The notes under the pieces: model-generated | What the model was told of the DNA's origin: nothing | The model's input: only the letters and a program-made list of their open reading frames with translations | Databases searched by the model: none | NCBI GenBank assembly: GCA_018969425.1 | Contig: JAGWYJ010000023.1 | Location: 1-48,588 of the forward strand | Direction of reading: 5' to 3' | DNA: 48,588 nucleotides | Source of the DNA: Alphaproteobacteria bacterium | GTDB lineage: Bacteria; Pseudomonadota; Alphaproteobacteria; Caulobacterales; Hyphomonadaceae | Shown here: positions 17,845 through 26,494 of the stretch, one piece after another | Layout of the letters: each line of letters opens with the position of its first letter | How positions within the stretch are numbered: the stretch's first letter is position 1 | Translations under genes and position numbers: made by a program

Positions 17845-18861
17845 CTAAAGGCCGTCGCCAAGCAAGCAGGTTTCCCGAGCAGGTGAAACGTCGGGTTTAG
17901 AAACACGGCGCAGTGAGACTATGTCACGGCATCGATCAGGTATGGAGGCTTGGATGGCGGGATCACTGACGACGTCAGCGACTCGGGCGAACGCCTCAGC
18001 GTACCCAACCGAGTAGAGGGCATCCCGAAGGATAATGCGCTGACCAGGAAGACTAATTCGAACGCCCAGAGTTCGCTCGTCTGCCAAGGCAGCCGCCAAG
18101 GCCGCAAGCTCCCCTCCCCCGGCCGACGTCTCGACAGAAAAGGACCACGGGACAAACCCTCGTTTGAGAGCATCGTCTCCGTACCGGATCGAAACTTCAG
18201 ATCTTCCCGTTGAGTATCCCGACCAAAGTGTCGACCCACGGTCGATGAGCTCAATCCGGGCCCCAACGCTCCCATCAGCCCAACGCTGAGACTTGAGATG
18301 CCGGGAGGTCAGATCCTCCAAGTCCTGAACCGAATTCGCCTGCTCCGCCCCTGGAACGCCAAGAGCGAGATAGGGAGAGACGAAACGAACTGAAACAGGT
18401 TGAATGACAGAGGTGGACTGAGAATACTCCAACCACAACGTCGATGAACGAGCCTCCGATGCCCTGAGATTCGACGGGGCTTCATCGGAAGTCACGGGCC
18501 GCCCAATCCGCCCACCCGACGGTCCGGATGACCTGAGCGCCATAAAGTGACGCCATTTGTTAAGAGCCGCTTCCGGGCTGGTGTCGGGACCTCGTCGCAC
18601 AAAATAGCTAACCTCGCGTCGCACGCCTGAGGCCTCTCCGGCCCCGGCAGAAAATTCACGCATCGGATCGCAATCAGGCGCACGTCGACAATGCTGCAGC
18701 AGTAGAGGCCAAAGCGAACCAAGATCAGGGTCGGAAACTGCAACTCTGGACGATGACGAAATCATTGGACGGTCGGGATCATCGCACCCCGTCGTGATCA
18801 TGGACACAGCGGCGACGACACATACGCCGGTCCATCTCGCCCCCCCCCCGGACTTACCCAT
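17845..18861 (-). CDS. Predicted lipoprotein of unknown function with a G10 tract in its first codons
   Basis: This 338-residue protein starts MGKSGGGARWTGVCVVAAVSMITTGC, a lipoprotein signal peptide with lipidated Cys26. The rest has mixed alpha/beta composition (YFVRRGPDTSPEAALNKWRHFMALRS, VRFVSPYLALGVPG) and I recognise no domain. Codons 5-8 form an uninterrupted run of ten G residues (10 C at 18840-18849 on the plus strand). A change of one base in this run would shift the frame right after the start. Its ATG overlaps the stop of the upstream FAD monooxygenase by 8 bp, so translation is probably coupled. Confidence 0.78.
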   Translation of the reverse strand: MGKSGGGARWTGVCVVAAVSMITTGCDDPDRPMISSSSRVAVSDPDLGSLWPLLLQHCRRAPDCDPMREFSAGAGEASGVRREVSYFVRRGPDTSPEAALNKWRHFMALRSSGPSGGRIGRPVTSDEAPSNLRASEARSSTLWLEYSQSTSVIQPVSVRFVSPYLALGVPGAEQANSVQDLEDLTSRHLKSQRWADGSVGARIELIDRGSTLWSGYSTGRSEVSIRYGDDALKRGFVPWSFSVETSAGGGELAALAAALADERTLGVRISLPGQRIILRDALYSVGYAEAFARVADVVSDPAIQASIPDRCRDIVSLRRVSKPDVSPARETCLLGDGL

Positions 18862-20053
18862 CTTTGAAGGCCTGCGTCACATCGTAGTCATAAATCCAGT
18901 CCTGACGCGAACGCACGAACCCTGGGACGAGTTTATCAGCCGCCCGGAGGAGACCGTAAACGCCAAAGCGAACGGGGCCAGACGACAAATGGAAAAGCTT
19001 CTGGTTGAAGCGAGAGCTTCTAAGCATGCGGGCTGTCCTGTCGCGCCTGAGCGCAACAAAACGCGTCAAGGCGGCGACAACGTCCCCTGAATGAAGTTCA
19101 ACGCATCTGGACAACGCATAAGCATCCTCAACACCCATTGCCGCGCCCTGGGCCTGAAAAGGCGGCATCGCGTGCGCAGCGTCGCCGATGAGGACCACCC
19201 GACCATCGCTCCAGGTATTGAGCGGAGCGCGATCAAACAATCCCCAGACATGACAACGAGGGCTCTCTGCAACCAGCGCTCTGATGGGCTCAACCCATGT
19301 CTCAAACTCGGTGGAGAGCTCCGATCGGTCACCCTCTGCAACCCAGGTCTCAGAGGCATCGGCCCCACCCTCTGTGACCGCCACCACGTTCAACATCCGT
19401 CCCCCGGCGATGCGATAGGTCACCAAATGACGATGCGGCCCAACCCAAATGGTCGCGGCGGATTTGAAAAATAGCGGATCCACGGTGCTGACAGGAACTG
19501 TAAAGCGCCAGGCCCTGCAGCCTGTAAAGCGGGGGGCGTCAGGACCAATCATCTGACGACGAAGAGCCGACCTGACGCCGTCAGCGCCGATCAATAGATC
19601 ACCCTCGACTTCACGCCCGGGCCCAACCAGTGCGGTGGGGCGGTCAGCGGACGCTCGATAGCCTTCGACTCGGGCTCCGAACTCGAAACTGATACCGGGA
19701 AACTGTCGAGTGCTCTCCTCGAGGATCGCAAGAAGAGCGGGCCGGTGAACATGGACGTAAGGCGACCCGTAACGCAGTGCGCCCTCTGCCCCCATCGGAA
19801 GCGAAAAGATAGTGGTTCCGGAGAGGCCTGAGCGCATGTCCAGCGACTGAGGTCGGTCTGCGATCGCCAGAAGTTTCTGGTCCAGTTCCAGAGCCCCCAA
19901 AGCCTTCAGTGCGTTTGGGCTGATCTGAAGACCGGCGCCGATCTCCTCGAAGCGATCAGCCTGCTCAAGAAGACGCACCTCATGACCGTTTCTAGCGAAT
20001 GCAAGGGCGGCGGTTAACCCGGCGATTCCTCCGCCGGCAATCACAACGCGCAT
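18854..20053 (-). CDS. FAD-dependent aromatic monooxygenase (salicylate hydroxylase-like)
   Basis: This 399-residue group A flavoprotein monooxygenase has the dinucleotide-binding GGGIAG at 7-12, the DG motif GADGVRSALRRQ, and the GD motif GDAAHAMPPFQAQGAAMGVEDA. It ends with QDWIYDYDV, the WxYxYD tail typical of salicylate/3-hydroxybenzoate hydroxylase relatives. These enzymes use NAD(P)H and O2 to hydroxylate aromatic rings. The substrate cannot be decided, and a quinone-related role is possible given the ubi genes nearby. The next gene overlaps its 3' end. Confidence 0.9.
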   Translation of the reverse strand: MRVVIAGGGIAGLTAALAFARNGHEVRLLEQADRFEEIGAGLQISPNALKALGALELDQKLLAIADRPQSLDMRSGLSGTTIFSLPMGAEGALRYGSPYVHVHRPALLAILEESTRQFPGISFEFGARVEGYRASADRPTALVGPGREVEGDLLIGADGVRSALRRQMIGPDAPRFTGCRAWRFTVPVSTVDPLFFKSAATIWVGPHRHLVTYRIAGGRMLNVVAVTEGGADASETWVAEGDRSELSTEFETWVEPIRALVAESPRCHVWGLFDRAPLNTWSDGRVVLIGDAAHAMPPFQAQGAAMGVEDAYALSRCVELHSGDVVAALTRFVALRRDRTARMLRSSRFNQKLFHLSSGPVRFGVYGLLRAADKLVPGFVRSRQDWIYDYDVTQAFKDG

Positions 20054-20231
20054 GTTTCACCTGCTCTCACGATCTGATGCGCACGCACATCCGCAAACCG
20101 AATATAGCCAAAAACAACCAATCAACCGTCTGGCAACGGGGAGTAGGTCAGGTTCGGTGCACGATTTCAACGGATCCGCCGTCAAACGACGTCTCGCGGA
20201 CCGGAAAACAGAGCGCTCGGAACGATGGCTT

Positions 20232-20292
20232 CTCGCTTCGCGAGCTGGAGGGGCGAACCGCCGGCCTTGGAGACCGGCAGTTGTTATCGCCC
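20232..20292 (-). other. Nested hairpin with a tRNA-Trp-like anticodon arm
   Basis: Read on the minus strand just downstream of tRNA-Gly, an outer GGGCGA/TCGCCC stem (20292-20287 with 20256-20251) encloses a GCCGG/CCGGC stem. Its loop reads CTCCAAG-like, resembling a CCA-anticodon (Trp) arm. A separate CTCGC-GAA-GCGAG hairpin follows at 20244-20232. There is no complete acceptor stem, D-arm or canonical T-arm, so this is not called a tRNA. Confidence 0.25.
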
Positions 20293-20310
20293 AATAGTCT
20301 CTCTAACCGC

Positions 20311-20385
<75 letters not shown>

Positions 20386-20460
20386 ATCCGTAGGGTATTC
20401 CCAGCGTGACCGCCGGGAGCGCGTCTTTAAACCCAAAGGACAGAGGAACGCAAGAGGGCC

Positions 20461-21216
20461 CTAGTCGCCCAGTCCAGGAAGTGGAGGTTTGGGCGCCTTC
20501 AAGCGTCTTTTTGTAACGTGAGAACCAGCTTCATCGCCCGTCGCAACGTTCTTTCCATGCATATAATGACGTTGCCACCGCTCCTTCATGGCATTCGCCT
20601 CCTTGCTCTGAAGACGACGGTTGAAGTCGCCTCGCGACTGAGACCACACCGTAAACTCCCTATGGAGGGGTTCATTCGAACTCAGCATGCGCAATTGCGG
20701 CTGCACTTGTTCAAGCGCCTTATCCTGGACAAGGGTGAGAAAACAGAACGGCTCGCCCTTCTCAAATCGCACTTTTCCAGGCCGGGTCATTTGCCAGTTC
20801 ATGGTGAACGGAAAAGGTAGCCAGTCTGTCTCAACAAGGCCCGAGAGCGGATAAACGCCGTCTTTGGGTTCATTGGGGGGCCCCATAGCCCAAACAGCCC
20901 AACCCGGCTCTGTCCGGAACAGATGCCCGGTATGGAAGGTGACGATACCGCGACGAAAATGACTGTCAGCGACAGAGGTCACCGGCGGCCAGGGCTCATC
21001 GGCCGTCAGAGTTATGGCGTCCTCCATTAAACCGCCGTCCCATTCAATGGTGAGCCCGACGGGACAAAGTATCTCCCACCCCGTCGTATTGGCCATGGTC
21101 AACGGCAGGCACCGGTACGGATGGCGGTCCTCGAATGCGTCCATCCAGGCTCGACGCGCCTGCCCGGGAACGATTTCCGGAGCAAACTCATAGATCTTGT
21201 AACAATCGAGGCGCAT
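20461..21216 (-). CDS. DUF6065 family protein
   Basis: This 251-residue soluble protein shows a pattern I associate with DUF6065: YRCLPLTMANTTGWEILCP near 34-52, WDGG, SHFRRGIVTFHTGHLFRTEPGWAVWAMGPPNEPKDGVYPLSGLVETDWLPFPFTMNW in segments, and FEKGEPFCFLTLV. The function of the family is unknown to me. The C-terminal 60 residues are basic and helical. There is no signal peptide. The gene stands alone, upstream of a divergent ProXp-ala-type gene and after a tRNA. Family assignment is from memory of the motif pattern. Confidence 0.8.
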   Translation of the reverse strand: MRLDCYKIYEFAPEIVPGQARRAWMDAFEDRHPYRCLPLTMANTTGWEILCPVGLTIEWDGGLMEDAITLTADEPWPPVTSVADSHFRRGIVTFHTGHLFRTEPGWAVWAMGPPNEPKDGVYPLSGLVETDWLPFPFTMNWQMTRPGKVRFEKGEPFCFLTLVQDKALEQVQPQLRMLSSNEPLHREFTVWSQSRGDFNRRLQSKEANAMKERWQRHYMHGKNVATGDEAGSHVTKRRLKAPKPPLPGLGD

Positions 21217-21421
21217 CGTTTGCTGAGATCCTCATCCGCGATCAGGGTCCATTTGCAATTCAGATACCCCAATCCTAGGACCATGGACAGCGCATGGACG
21301 CCTCTGACGCCCGACTTTGCAAGATGGATGGCGCCCGCCCCCACCCTCGCTGTCCCACTACCCTCCCAATGCCACACTCGGCTATAGAACCGGCTCCTTC
21401 ACTCTAGACACGAGACAGCCC

Positions 21422-21442
21422 CTCTCAGAAACAGGCTGAGAG
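21422..21442 (+). promoter_or_regulatory. Small hairpin upstream of the ProXp-ala-type gene
   Basis: CTCTCAG (21422-21428) pairs with CTGAGAG (21436-21442) around a 7-nt loop, 33 bp before the ATG. It would sit in the 5' untranslated region. It does not match the TPP or glycine riboswitch cores, which share short words with it. Its role is unknown. Confidence 0.25.
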
Positions 21443-21475
21443 AGTGCCGACAGGACTTCAGAGGAAGGCGGAGGG

Positions 21476-22033
21476 ATGCATCAGGTGAACCCGGAGACCG
21501 AACTCGACACGCAGCCTTTCGCAGACATCCCCGAAAAAGCTCTTTTTGACTTCCTCGACGTCTTAGGGGTGAAAACCCAAACCTATACGCATCCGCCTGT
21601 CCGAACGGTGGCTGAAAGCGAGACCGTCAAACTCGACATCGCAGGGGCCCACACCAAGAATCTCTTTCTGAAAGACAGGGATGGACGCCTGGTCCTGATC
21701 TCGGCAAAAGCCGACTCCCGGGTGGCCCTGAACAAGCTGCACCGAACTTTGGGGCTACAAAGACTGTCCTTCGCCCCGCCCGAAATCCTTCTGGCGCGTC
21801 TGGGCGTAACCCCCGGGTCAGTGAGCGGGTTTTGTCTGATTAATGATCGGATCGAACCCACGTCCAGCGCAAGAGTCAGGTTCATTCTTGACCGCAATCT
21901 TCAGAGCGCTGACCTTCTCAATTTTCATCCCCTGAGAAATGATATGACCACCTCCATCAGACGGGAGGACTTTTTCACCTTCTGTCATGCGACAGGCCAC
22001 GAAATAGAATGCCTCGACTTGGACGGACTTTAG
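21476..22033 (+). CDS. YbaK/ProXp-ala-type prolyl-tRNA editing protein
   Basis: This 185-residue free-standing INS-superfamily editing domain has THPPVRTVAESE near 38-49, GAHTKNLFLKD at 57-67 with the invariant lysine (Lys61), and GSVSGFCLIND. These are the landmarks of ProXp-ala (PrdX/YbaK group), which hydrolyses Ala-tRNA(Pro) to stop mistranslation. Such proteins are common where ProRS lacks its own editing domain. AGGAAGG precedes the ATG at 7-12 bp. It is followed 95 bp later by cnoX, so both may have proteostasis roles, but co-transcription is not shown. Confidence 0.9.
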   Translation: MHQVNPETELDTQPFADIPEKALFDFLDVLGVKTQTYTHPPVRTVAESETVKLDIAGAHTKNLFLKDRDGRLVLISAKADSRVALNKLHRTLGLQRLSFAPPEILLARLGVTPGSVSGFCLINDRIEPTSSARVRFILDRNLQSADLLNFHPLRNDMTTSIRREDFFTFCHATGHEIECLDLDGL

Positions 22034-22128
22034 TCTTTTGGATTTGAACTTGTCTGGAACATCGCGAGAGGCCATCTACTGCCTCGCAGCCATAAGCGGC
22101 GACCAGACCATGCAAGAGGAGAACCGTT

Positions 22129-23061
22129 ATGGAGATCATCGGAGCAGGCAAACCGGCCGGCGCCGGGACGGCTGGCGCAGCGAAAGGGATGTTCGTCACA
22201 GACGGCTCAGACCGAACATTTATGACGGATGTCATGGAGCCTTCGAGAACCATGCCGGTGATCGTGGATTTCTGGGCCCCCTGGTGTGGTCCATGCCGCA
22301 CCCTCGGCCCCATCATTGAGAAAGTTGTCAATGACGCAAACGGAGCGGTTCGGCTGGTGAAAATCGATATAGACAAAAATCCGTCGATCGCCGGACAGCT
22401 CGGCGTCAAGTCAATCCCTGCAGTTATCGCCTTCAAGGACGGCAGACCTGTCGACGGGTTTATGGGAGCTCTTCCCGAAAGCCAGGTGAAAGCGTTTATC
22501 GCGAGGTTGGGCGGATCCGGACAAGGAACAGAGCCATCCGTAGATGAACTCTTAGCGGCGGCCGAGGAGGCAGGCGACGCTGGCGACTTCGGGGGAGCTG
22601 CAGAGCTGTACGCGGCGATTCTGGCAAGTGATCCGTCTCATACCGAGGCACTGGCGGGACTCGCACGATGCTATCTCAAGACAGGGGATCTTGAACGAGC
22701 GCGGCAGGTTGCCGAGATGATCCCTGAAGCGGCGAGAAAGACACCGGCTGCCTCGGCCTTATTTGCGACAATCGACCTCGCGAGCCATGTGGCGGAGCCC
22801 GACGAGCTCCTCGAACTGACAACGCGGGTCGCCAACACGCCCGGAGATCTCGACGCCCGTTTCGCCCTGGCTAATCTCCTCGCGAGTCAAAACAGGCACG
22901 AGGATGCCGTCGAACAACTGTTTGCGATCCTTGAACGCAATCTTCAATGGAACGAGGGTGCGGCCAAGGAGCAGTTGCTCAAAATCTTCGAAGTGACAGG
23001 GCCCAAATCAGATGTCACCCGGGATGGTCGGCGTCGACTTTCATCTCTGATGTTCCGGTAA
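22129..23061 (+). CDS. cnoX: Thioredoxin-TPR chaperedoxin CnoX (YbbN)
   Basis: This 310-residue protein starts with a thioredoxin fold (about 21-130) that keeps the redox motif FWAPWCGPC (cysteines 53 and 56) and the cis-Pro loop SIPAV. Tetratricopeptide-like helices follow (about 136-310: DELLAAAEEAGDAGDFGGAAELYAAILASDP and later repeats). This is the CnoX/YbbN design of a holdase protecting proteins under oxidative stress and passing them to GroEL. Because WCGPC is intact, it may also be redox-active, as known for the Caulobacter protein. GAGGAGA gives a strong ribosome site. No signal peptide. Confidence 0.93.
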   Translation: MEIIGAGKPAGAGTAGAAKGMFVTDGSDRTFMTDVMEPSRTMPVIVDFWAPWCGPCRTLGPIIEKVVNDANGAVRLVKIDIDKNPSIAGQLGVKSIPAVIAFKDGRPVDGFMGALPESQVKAFIARLGGSGQGTEPSVDELLAAAEEAGDAGDFGGAAELYAAILASDPSHTEALAGLARCYLKTGDLERARQVAEMIPEAARKTPAASALFATIDLASHVAEPDELLELTTRVANTPGDLDARFALANLLASQNRHEDAVEQLFAILERNLQWNEGAAKEQLLKIFEVTGPKSDVTRDGRRRLSSLMFR

Positions 23062-23323
23062 GGTCGCGTTCCGATCAGCTGAAGCAACCGTAAGCGAAAC
23101 GCCCCCTGATGGCCTGACTGACCGGCCGAGCATTGCGCGGTCAATGATCTGATACGCGCAGACGCTCATCTTCAGTTGGTCCGGCGGGTCACTAGGGGCG
23201 TAAACTTTAAGCCGCAGGGGACCTGCGTCTGGTCGATTCATAGAAGACGAAACTGCCCCCCGCTGCTAGCATATCAGGATCAGAACCGTTTCCTGAACGG
23301 GCGATTTTGGGGAGAGAGCCTTT

Positions 23324-23731
23324 ATGTTTGCCACGATGACTTCGCTCCAGGCGGCTGCCCTTTATTGCGGGCTTCTCATTCTGGTGATGCTGGGCCTCAA
23401 GATGTATGTGGGGGCTCAGCGCGGGCGACTGAAAGTTGAGCCTGGCGACGTTGGCAATATCGAATTCGGCCGGGCGACTCGCGTTCAGTTAAACGCTGTT
23501 GAAGACGTCCCTCCCCTTATGGTCGGCATTCTTCTGTTGGGGCTCCTGAACCTACCGGCCTACGCAATCCACATAACAGGGGGCCTCCTTACCGTATCCA
23601 GAATTCTGCACGCGGTAGGGCTCGCGGGATCAGGCGGTTTCTCCATAGGGAGGGCCTTAGGAACTTTGGGAACTTTACTGACCTACCTCGCGGTCGCTGG
23701 CGGACTGATTATTCACGCCTTCGTCAACTAG
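23324..23731 (+). CDS. MAPEG-family membrane protein
   Basis: This 135-residue protein has four hydrophobic spans and the MAPEG pattern: an N-terminal span, GNIEFGRATRVQLNAVEDVPPLMVGILLLGL in the middle (the RxxxNxxED-type core), and SRILHAVGLAGSGGFSIGRALGTLGTLLTYLAV. MAPEG proteins include membrane glutathione-dependent enzymes; bacterial members are mostly uncharacterised. GGGGAGAG precedes the ATG. It lies 262 bp after cnoX, and that gap shows nothing recognisable. Confidence 0.9.
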   Translation: MFATMTSLQAAALYCGLLILVMLGLKMYVGAQRGRLKVEPGDVGNIEFGRATRVQLNAVEDVPPLMVGILLLGLLNLPAYAIHITGGLLTVSRILHAVGLAGSGGFSIGRALGTLGTLLTYLAVAGGLIIHAFVN

Positions 23732-23817
23732 AAACGTGAACATTCCGCCCGGGAACACAAGCGACACCTCCGCAAGAGCGACATGAGGGTTCTGGTCACT
23801 CGGGAAAAGAGAAGTCT

Positions 23818-24471
23818 GTGACGAAAGTCTTCCGAAAACTCTCAGATCTTCCCGAGCGCCTCAGGATCTTTCCGCTTGGGGGAGCCATACTTTTCCCCCG
23901 AGGCGTTCTCCCGCTCAACATCTTCGAGCCGAGATATCTGAACATGATCGATGACGCGCTGGCGTCAGACAGACTCATCGGCATGATCCAGCCCTCGGGC
24001 CGGGAGGGTGGCGACGGATCTCTAGGTCTCAGCTCCGTGGGCTGCGCCGGCCGTCTGTCAAGTTTTCAGGAAACCGACGACGGACGCTATCTCATTTCCC
24101 TGGTAGGCGTATGCCGCTTCCGCGTCGCGCGTGAGACGCCATCGAGGACGCCCTATCGACAAGTCGAAACAGACTGGAGCGAGTTTCAACCGGACCTTGA
24201 TAAGGTCGACCTCTGTGAGCTCGGAGACGGAGCGGCCCTGATTGAAGCGCTGGAAGGGTATCTCCTCAGAACAGGCCTGAAAGCGGATTGGCGAACCATT
24301 CGGGATGCGCCCATCGAGGAGCTGATCAACTCGCTCAGCTCAGGATGCCCATTTTCAATTCCCGAGAAGCAGGCGTTGCTGGAAGCCCCGTCGCTGAAGG
24401 AACGATATAGCGCCTTGTTGTCTCTTCTGGTAATGGAGCGTCCCGGTCACGGTGGCGGGTACGTGCAATGA
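23818..24471 (+). CDS. Stand-alone Lon N-terminal (substrate-binding) domain protein
   Basis: This 217-residue protein corresponds only to the Lon substrate-binding domain: [34 protein letters not shown] at the start, followed by IGMIQPSG and [29 protein letters not shown]. There is no ATPase or protease part. The GTG start at 23818 has a weak GAG-type ribosome site. Its stop overlaps the next gene as ATGA, beginning a tight three-gene unit with a Trm112-like protein and a DUF971 protein. The molecular role of single LonSB proteins is unsettled. Confidence 0.92.
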   Translation: MTKVFRKLSDLPERLRIFPLGGAILFPRGVLPLNIFEPRYLNMIDDALASDRLIGMIQPSGREGGDGSLGLSSVGCAGRLSSFQETDDGRYLISLVGVCRFRVARETPSRTPYRQVETDWSEFQPDLDKVDLCELGDGAALIEALEGYLLRTGLKADWRTIRDAPIEELINSLSSGCPFSIPEKQALLEAPSLKERYSALLSLLVMERPGHGGGYVQ

Positions 24472-24677
24472 CGAACGAAAATACGTTGGAAGCGGATGCT
24501 GGCGTGGATCCGCGTCTCCTGGAAGTTTTAATCTGTCCAGTCTCCAGAGGGCCCCTGATCTACAATCGGGAAAGCAACGAGCTTATTTCGAGAGGCGCGG
24601 GGCTCGCGTTTCCAATCAGGAACGGTGTTCCGATTATGCTCGCAGATGAGGCCCGAGAGCTTGAAGGTGGAAAGTGA
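24468..24677 (+). CDS. Trm112/UPF0434-family small zinc-ribbon-like protein
   Basis: This 69-residue protein matches the UPF0434/YcaR (Trm112-like) pattern: [45 protein letters not shown]. It keeps only one of the usual cysteines (ICPVS), as many bacterial members do, so it may not bind zinc. Eukaryotic Trm112 activates methyltransferases, but the bacterial role is less clear. It overlaps the LonSB gene by 4 bp (ATGA) and the DUF971 gene by 4 bp (GTGA), so all three are translationally coupled. Confidence 0.9.
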   Translation: MTNENTLEADAGVDPRLLEVLICPVSRGPLIYNRESNELISRGAGLAFPIRNGVPIMLADEARELEGGK

Positions 24678-25078
24678 CGACCCTGGACGGTGAAAAGCTG
24701 TCTTTGAGCACGGATGCCGACCGCCGCCCCTGGCCGACTAAACTCAGCTTCCTTACGTCGGAGGCGCGTCTTTTTGTCGAGTTCGATGATGGATTTTCGG
24801 GATCCGTTCCCTTCGAGCTGCTTCGTGTGGAAAGTCCGAGCGCCGAAACGCAGGGACACGGCGCATCTCGTCCCCCGCCCCCGCGGGGCAAGAAGACGAT
24901 AAATGTAATCGGAGCTGATCTGGTAGGCAGATACGCCGTTCGGATCCGATTTTCGGATGGCCACGACACGGGTCTGTTCACTTGGCCCTATTTGCGCGAA
25001 CTGGCTCAAGAAGCTGATAGCCGGATGAAGGCCTATCTCCGTCGCCTCTCGGAAGCGGGCTTGTCTCGAGACGCCTGA
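24674..25078 (+). CDS. DUF971 (gamma-butyrobetaine hydroxylase N-terminal-like) protein
   Basis: This 134-residue single-domain protein has [39 protein letters not shown] and ends [28 protein letters not shown], the DUF971 pattern. The same domain is fused to ApbC/Mrp-type Fe-S carriers in some bacteria and forms the N-terminus of gamma-butyrobetaine hydroxylase, so a role in iron or Fe-S chemistry is possible but not shown. GTG 24674 overlaps the previous stop. Its TGA (25076-25078) abuts the stop of the convergent ubiH-like gene with no spacer. Confidence 0.9.
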   Translation: MTTLDGEKLSLSTDADRRPWPTKLSFLTSEARLFVEFDDGFSGSVPFELLRVESPSAETQGHGASRPPPPRGKKTINVIGADLVGRYAVRIRFSDGHDTGLFTWPYLRELAQEADSRMKAYLRRLSEAGLSRDA

Positions 25079-26308
25079 TCAAGCCTGCATAAGGGTGGGC
25101 AAATCCCCGGTATCTGCGCCGGCTTCCCTCATTAGCCATGATCGGATGGCCGGACTGGACCCCATCAGATCCATTGCACCGCCCGCGAGGGCTCGAAGTG
25201 CTGGCGGACCCGAAAAGATCTGGGAAAACCCTTCCATGACCGCAGCCGTCGCGACCGCATCTGAACGCCGCCAGCGTGTGTAGCCTGAAACAACAGCAGA
25301 CGATCCGATATCAAGACCCAGTCTCTGAGCGTCACAAATCACATCGACAAGAGCTGCGACGTCCTTGAGGCCAAGATTGAGCCCTTGTCCGGCAAGGGGG
25401 TGAATCTGATGAGCGCTATCTCCGGCAAGGGCCACTCGATCGCCATGAAAGCGATCAGCGACATGAGATCCAAGAGGAAACGACTGTCTACCTGTCGAGA
25501 GGCGGGCGCCCTTAAGAATCGCGCCGAGACGACTGGCCGCCTCATCTATAAAATCATCATCGGTAAGGGCCATCAGCGCATCTGCGGCGGCAATAGGTTG
25601 GGTCCACACGATGTTGCCGCGCCCCTCCCTGAGAGGAAGAAACGCCAGAGGACCCCGCCGCGTGAAAATCTGACGCGCGACGCCCCCATGACCGCCAACA
25701 ATCTGAACAACGGCAGAGATTGATTTAAGAGGATAATCCCAGCCGTCAAACCGAATGCCGCTGGACTGACGAATAACAGACCGAAGACCGTCGCAACCCA
25801 CAGCAAGCCTTGCACGAACTCTATGTCCGCCCACTCGCAGAGATATATCAAACGGTCCAGTCTCCACAGCCATGACAGGACCGATGGGGGCGAAGCCCAC
25901 CAGACTATCCTGGTCCGCCGCACGCATTAGCGCGAGCGTCAGGCCCTCCTCTGAGATCATGTAACCGAGCGGGGAGCCGTCCTGACTGTCTTCAGCCCGA
26001 ACCCCCAAGGTTCCATCTGCACAAACGGCGGACAGTCCCCAGACAGGCTCCGCCATAGCCGCAAGAAGGTCTCCAAGTCCTAGAGACCGCCAGATTCGCC
26101 AGCAACCGAATGAGACCATGAAATGTCGGCCCTGAGAGGGCGAGCGCTCTGGTCGCGCAGAAGCCTCAAGAACAATTGTCTCAATTCCGCGTTGGGCCAG
26201 CGCCAGCGCGAGCGTCAGTCCGACAACGCCTCCGCCCGCTATCGCCACCGGATAGACCCGGTCATCTGAATCAAAGTGGGAAATTTCGGTGCTCATTGAT
26301 GACGCCAT
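25079..26308 (-). CDS. ubiH: UbiH/UbiF-family FAD monooxygenase for ubiquinone synthesis
   Basis: This 409-residue flavoprotein has the FAD fingerprint VAIAGGGVVGL at 21-31, the DG motif GCDGLRSVIRQ, and the family GD motif GDSAHQIHPLAGQGLNLGLKDV that separates UbiH/UbiF/VisC enzymes from other aromatic hydroxylases. These enzymes hydroxylate the polyprenylated ring; which position (C1, C5 or C6) cannot be told from sequence, and UbiL/UbiM-like regiospecificity is possible in alphaproteobacteria. Start choice between residues 1 and 5 is uncertain. The gene lies tail-to-tail with the DUF971 gene at zero distance. Confidence 0.9.
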   Translation of the reverse strand: MASSMSTEISHFDSDDRVYPVAIAGGGVVGLTLALALAQRGIETIVLEASARPERSPSQGRHFMVSFGCWRIWRSLGLGDLLAAMAEPVWGLSAVCADGTLGVRAEDSQDGSPLGYMISEEGLTLALMRAADQDSLVGFAPIGPVMAVETGPFDISLRVGGHRVRARLAVGCDGLRSVIRQSSGIRFDGWDYPLKSISAVVQIVGGHGGVARQIFTRRGPLAFLPLREGRGNIVWTQPIAAADALMALTDDDFIDEAASRLGAILKGARLSTGRQSFPLGSHVADRFHGDRVALAGDSAHQIHPLAGQGLNLGLKDVAALVDVICDAQRLGLDIGSSAVVSGYTRWRRSDAVATAAVMEGFSQIFSGPPALRALAGGAMDLMGSSPAIRSWLMREAGADTGDLPTLMQA

Positions 26309-26426
26309 GCCGCTAACGCCTCAACCTCTAGCGCGGGACCGCCCCATCTCACCAGATGAAACCTATGGACGTCCCTCAGCATGCCGCAATGCCGCATTCC
26401 AAGGACCGGAGAGGAATGGCCACACG

Positions 26427-26456
26427 CAAAAAGGCGCGCCCCTTTCAGGGCGCGCC
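26427..26456 (-). terminator. Rho-independent terminator of amtB
   Basis: Read on the minus strand, GGCGCGCCC (26456-26448) pairs with GGGCGCGCC (26441-26433) around a six-base loop and is followed by TTTTT (26432-26428). It lies 39 bp after the amtB stop. Confidence 0.88.
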
Positions 26457-26494
26457 TCCTTCAGTCCGTCCGATAAAGATCGCCGCTCGATCGC

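Noticed and set aside
20051-20058. parS half-site TGTTTCAC near the FAD monooxygenase start
   Set aside because: Only half of the palindrome is present; no matching second arm.
20232-20292. tRNA-Trp gene
   Set aside because: Only an anticodon-like arm is present; acceptor, D-arm and T-arm do not form.
21405-21475. TPP or glycine riboswitch before the ProXp-ala-type gene
   Set aside because: Shared short words only (CTGAGAG, CTCTCAG); the remaining conserved cores are missing.
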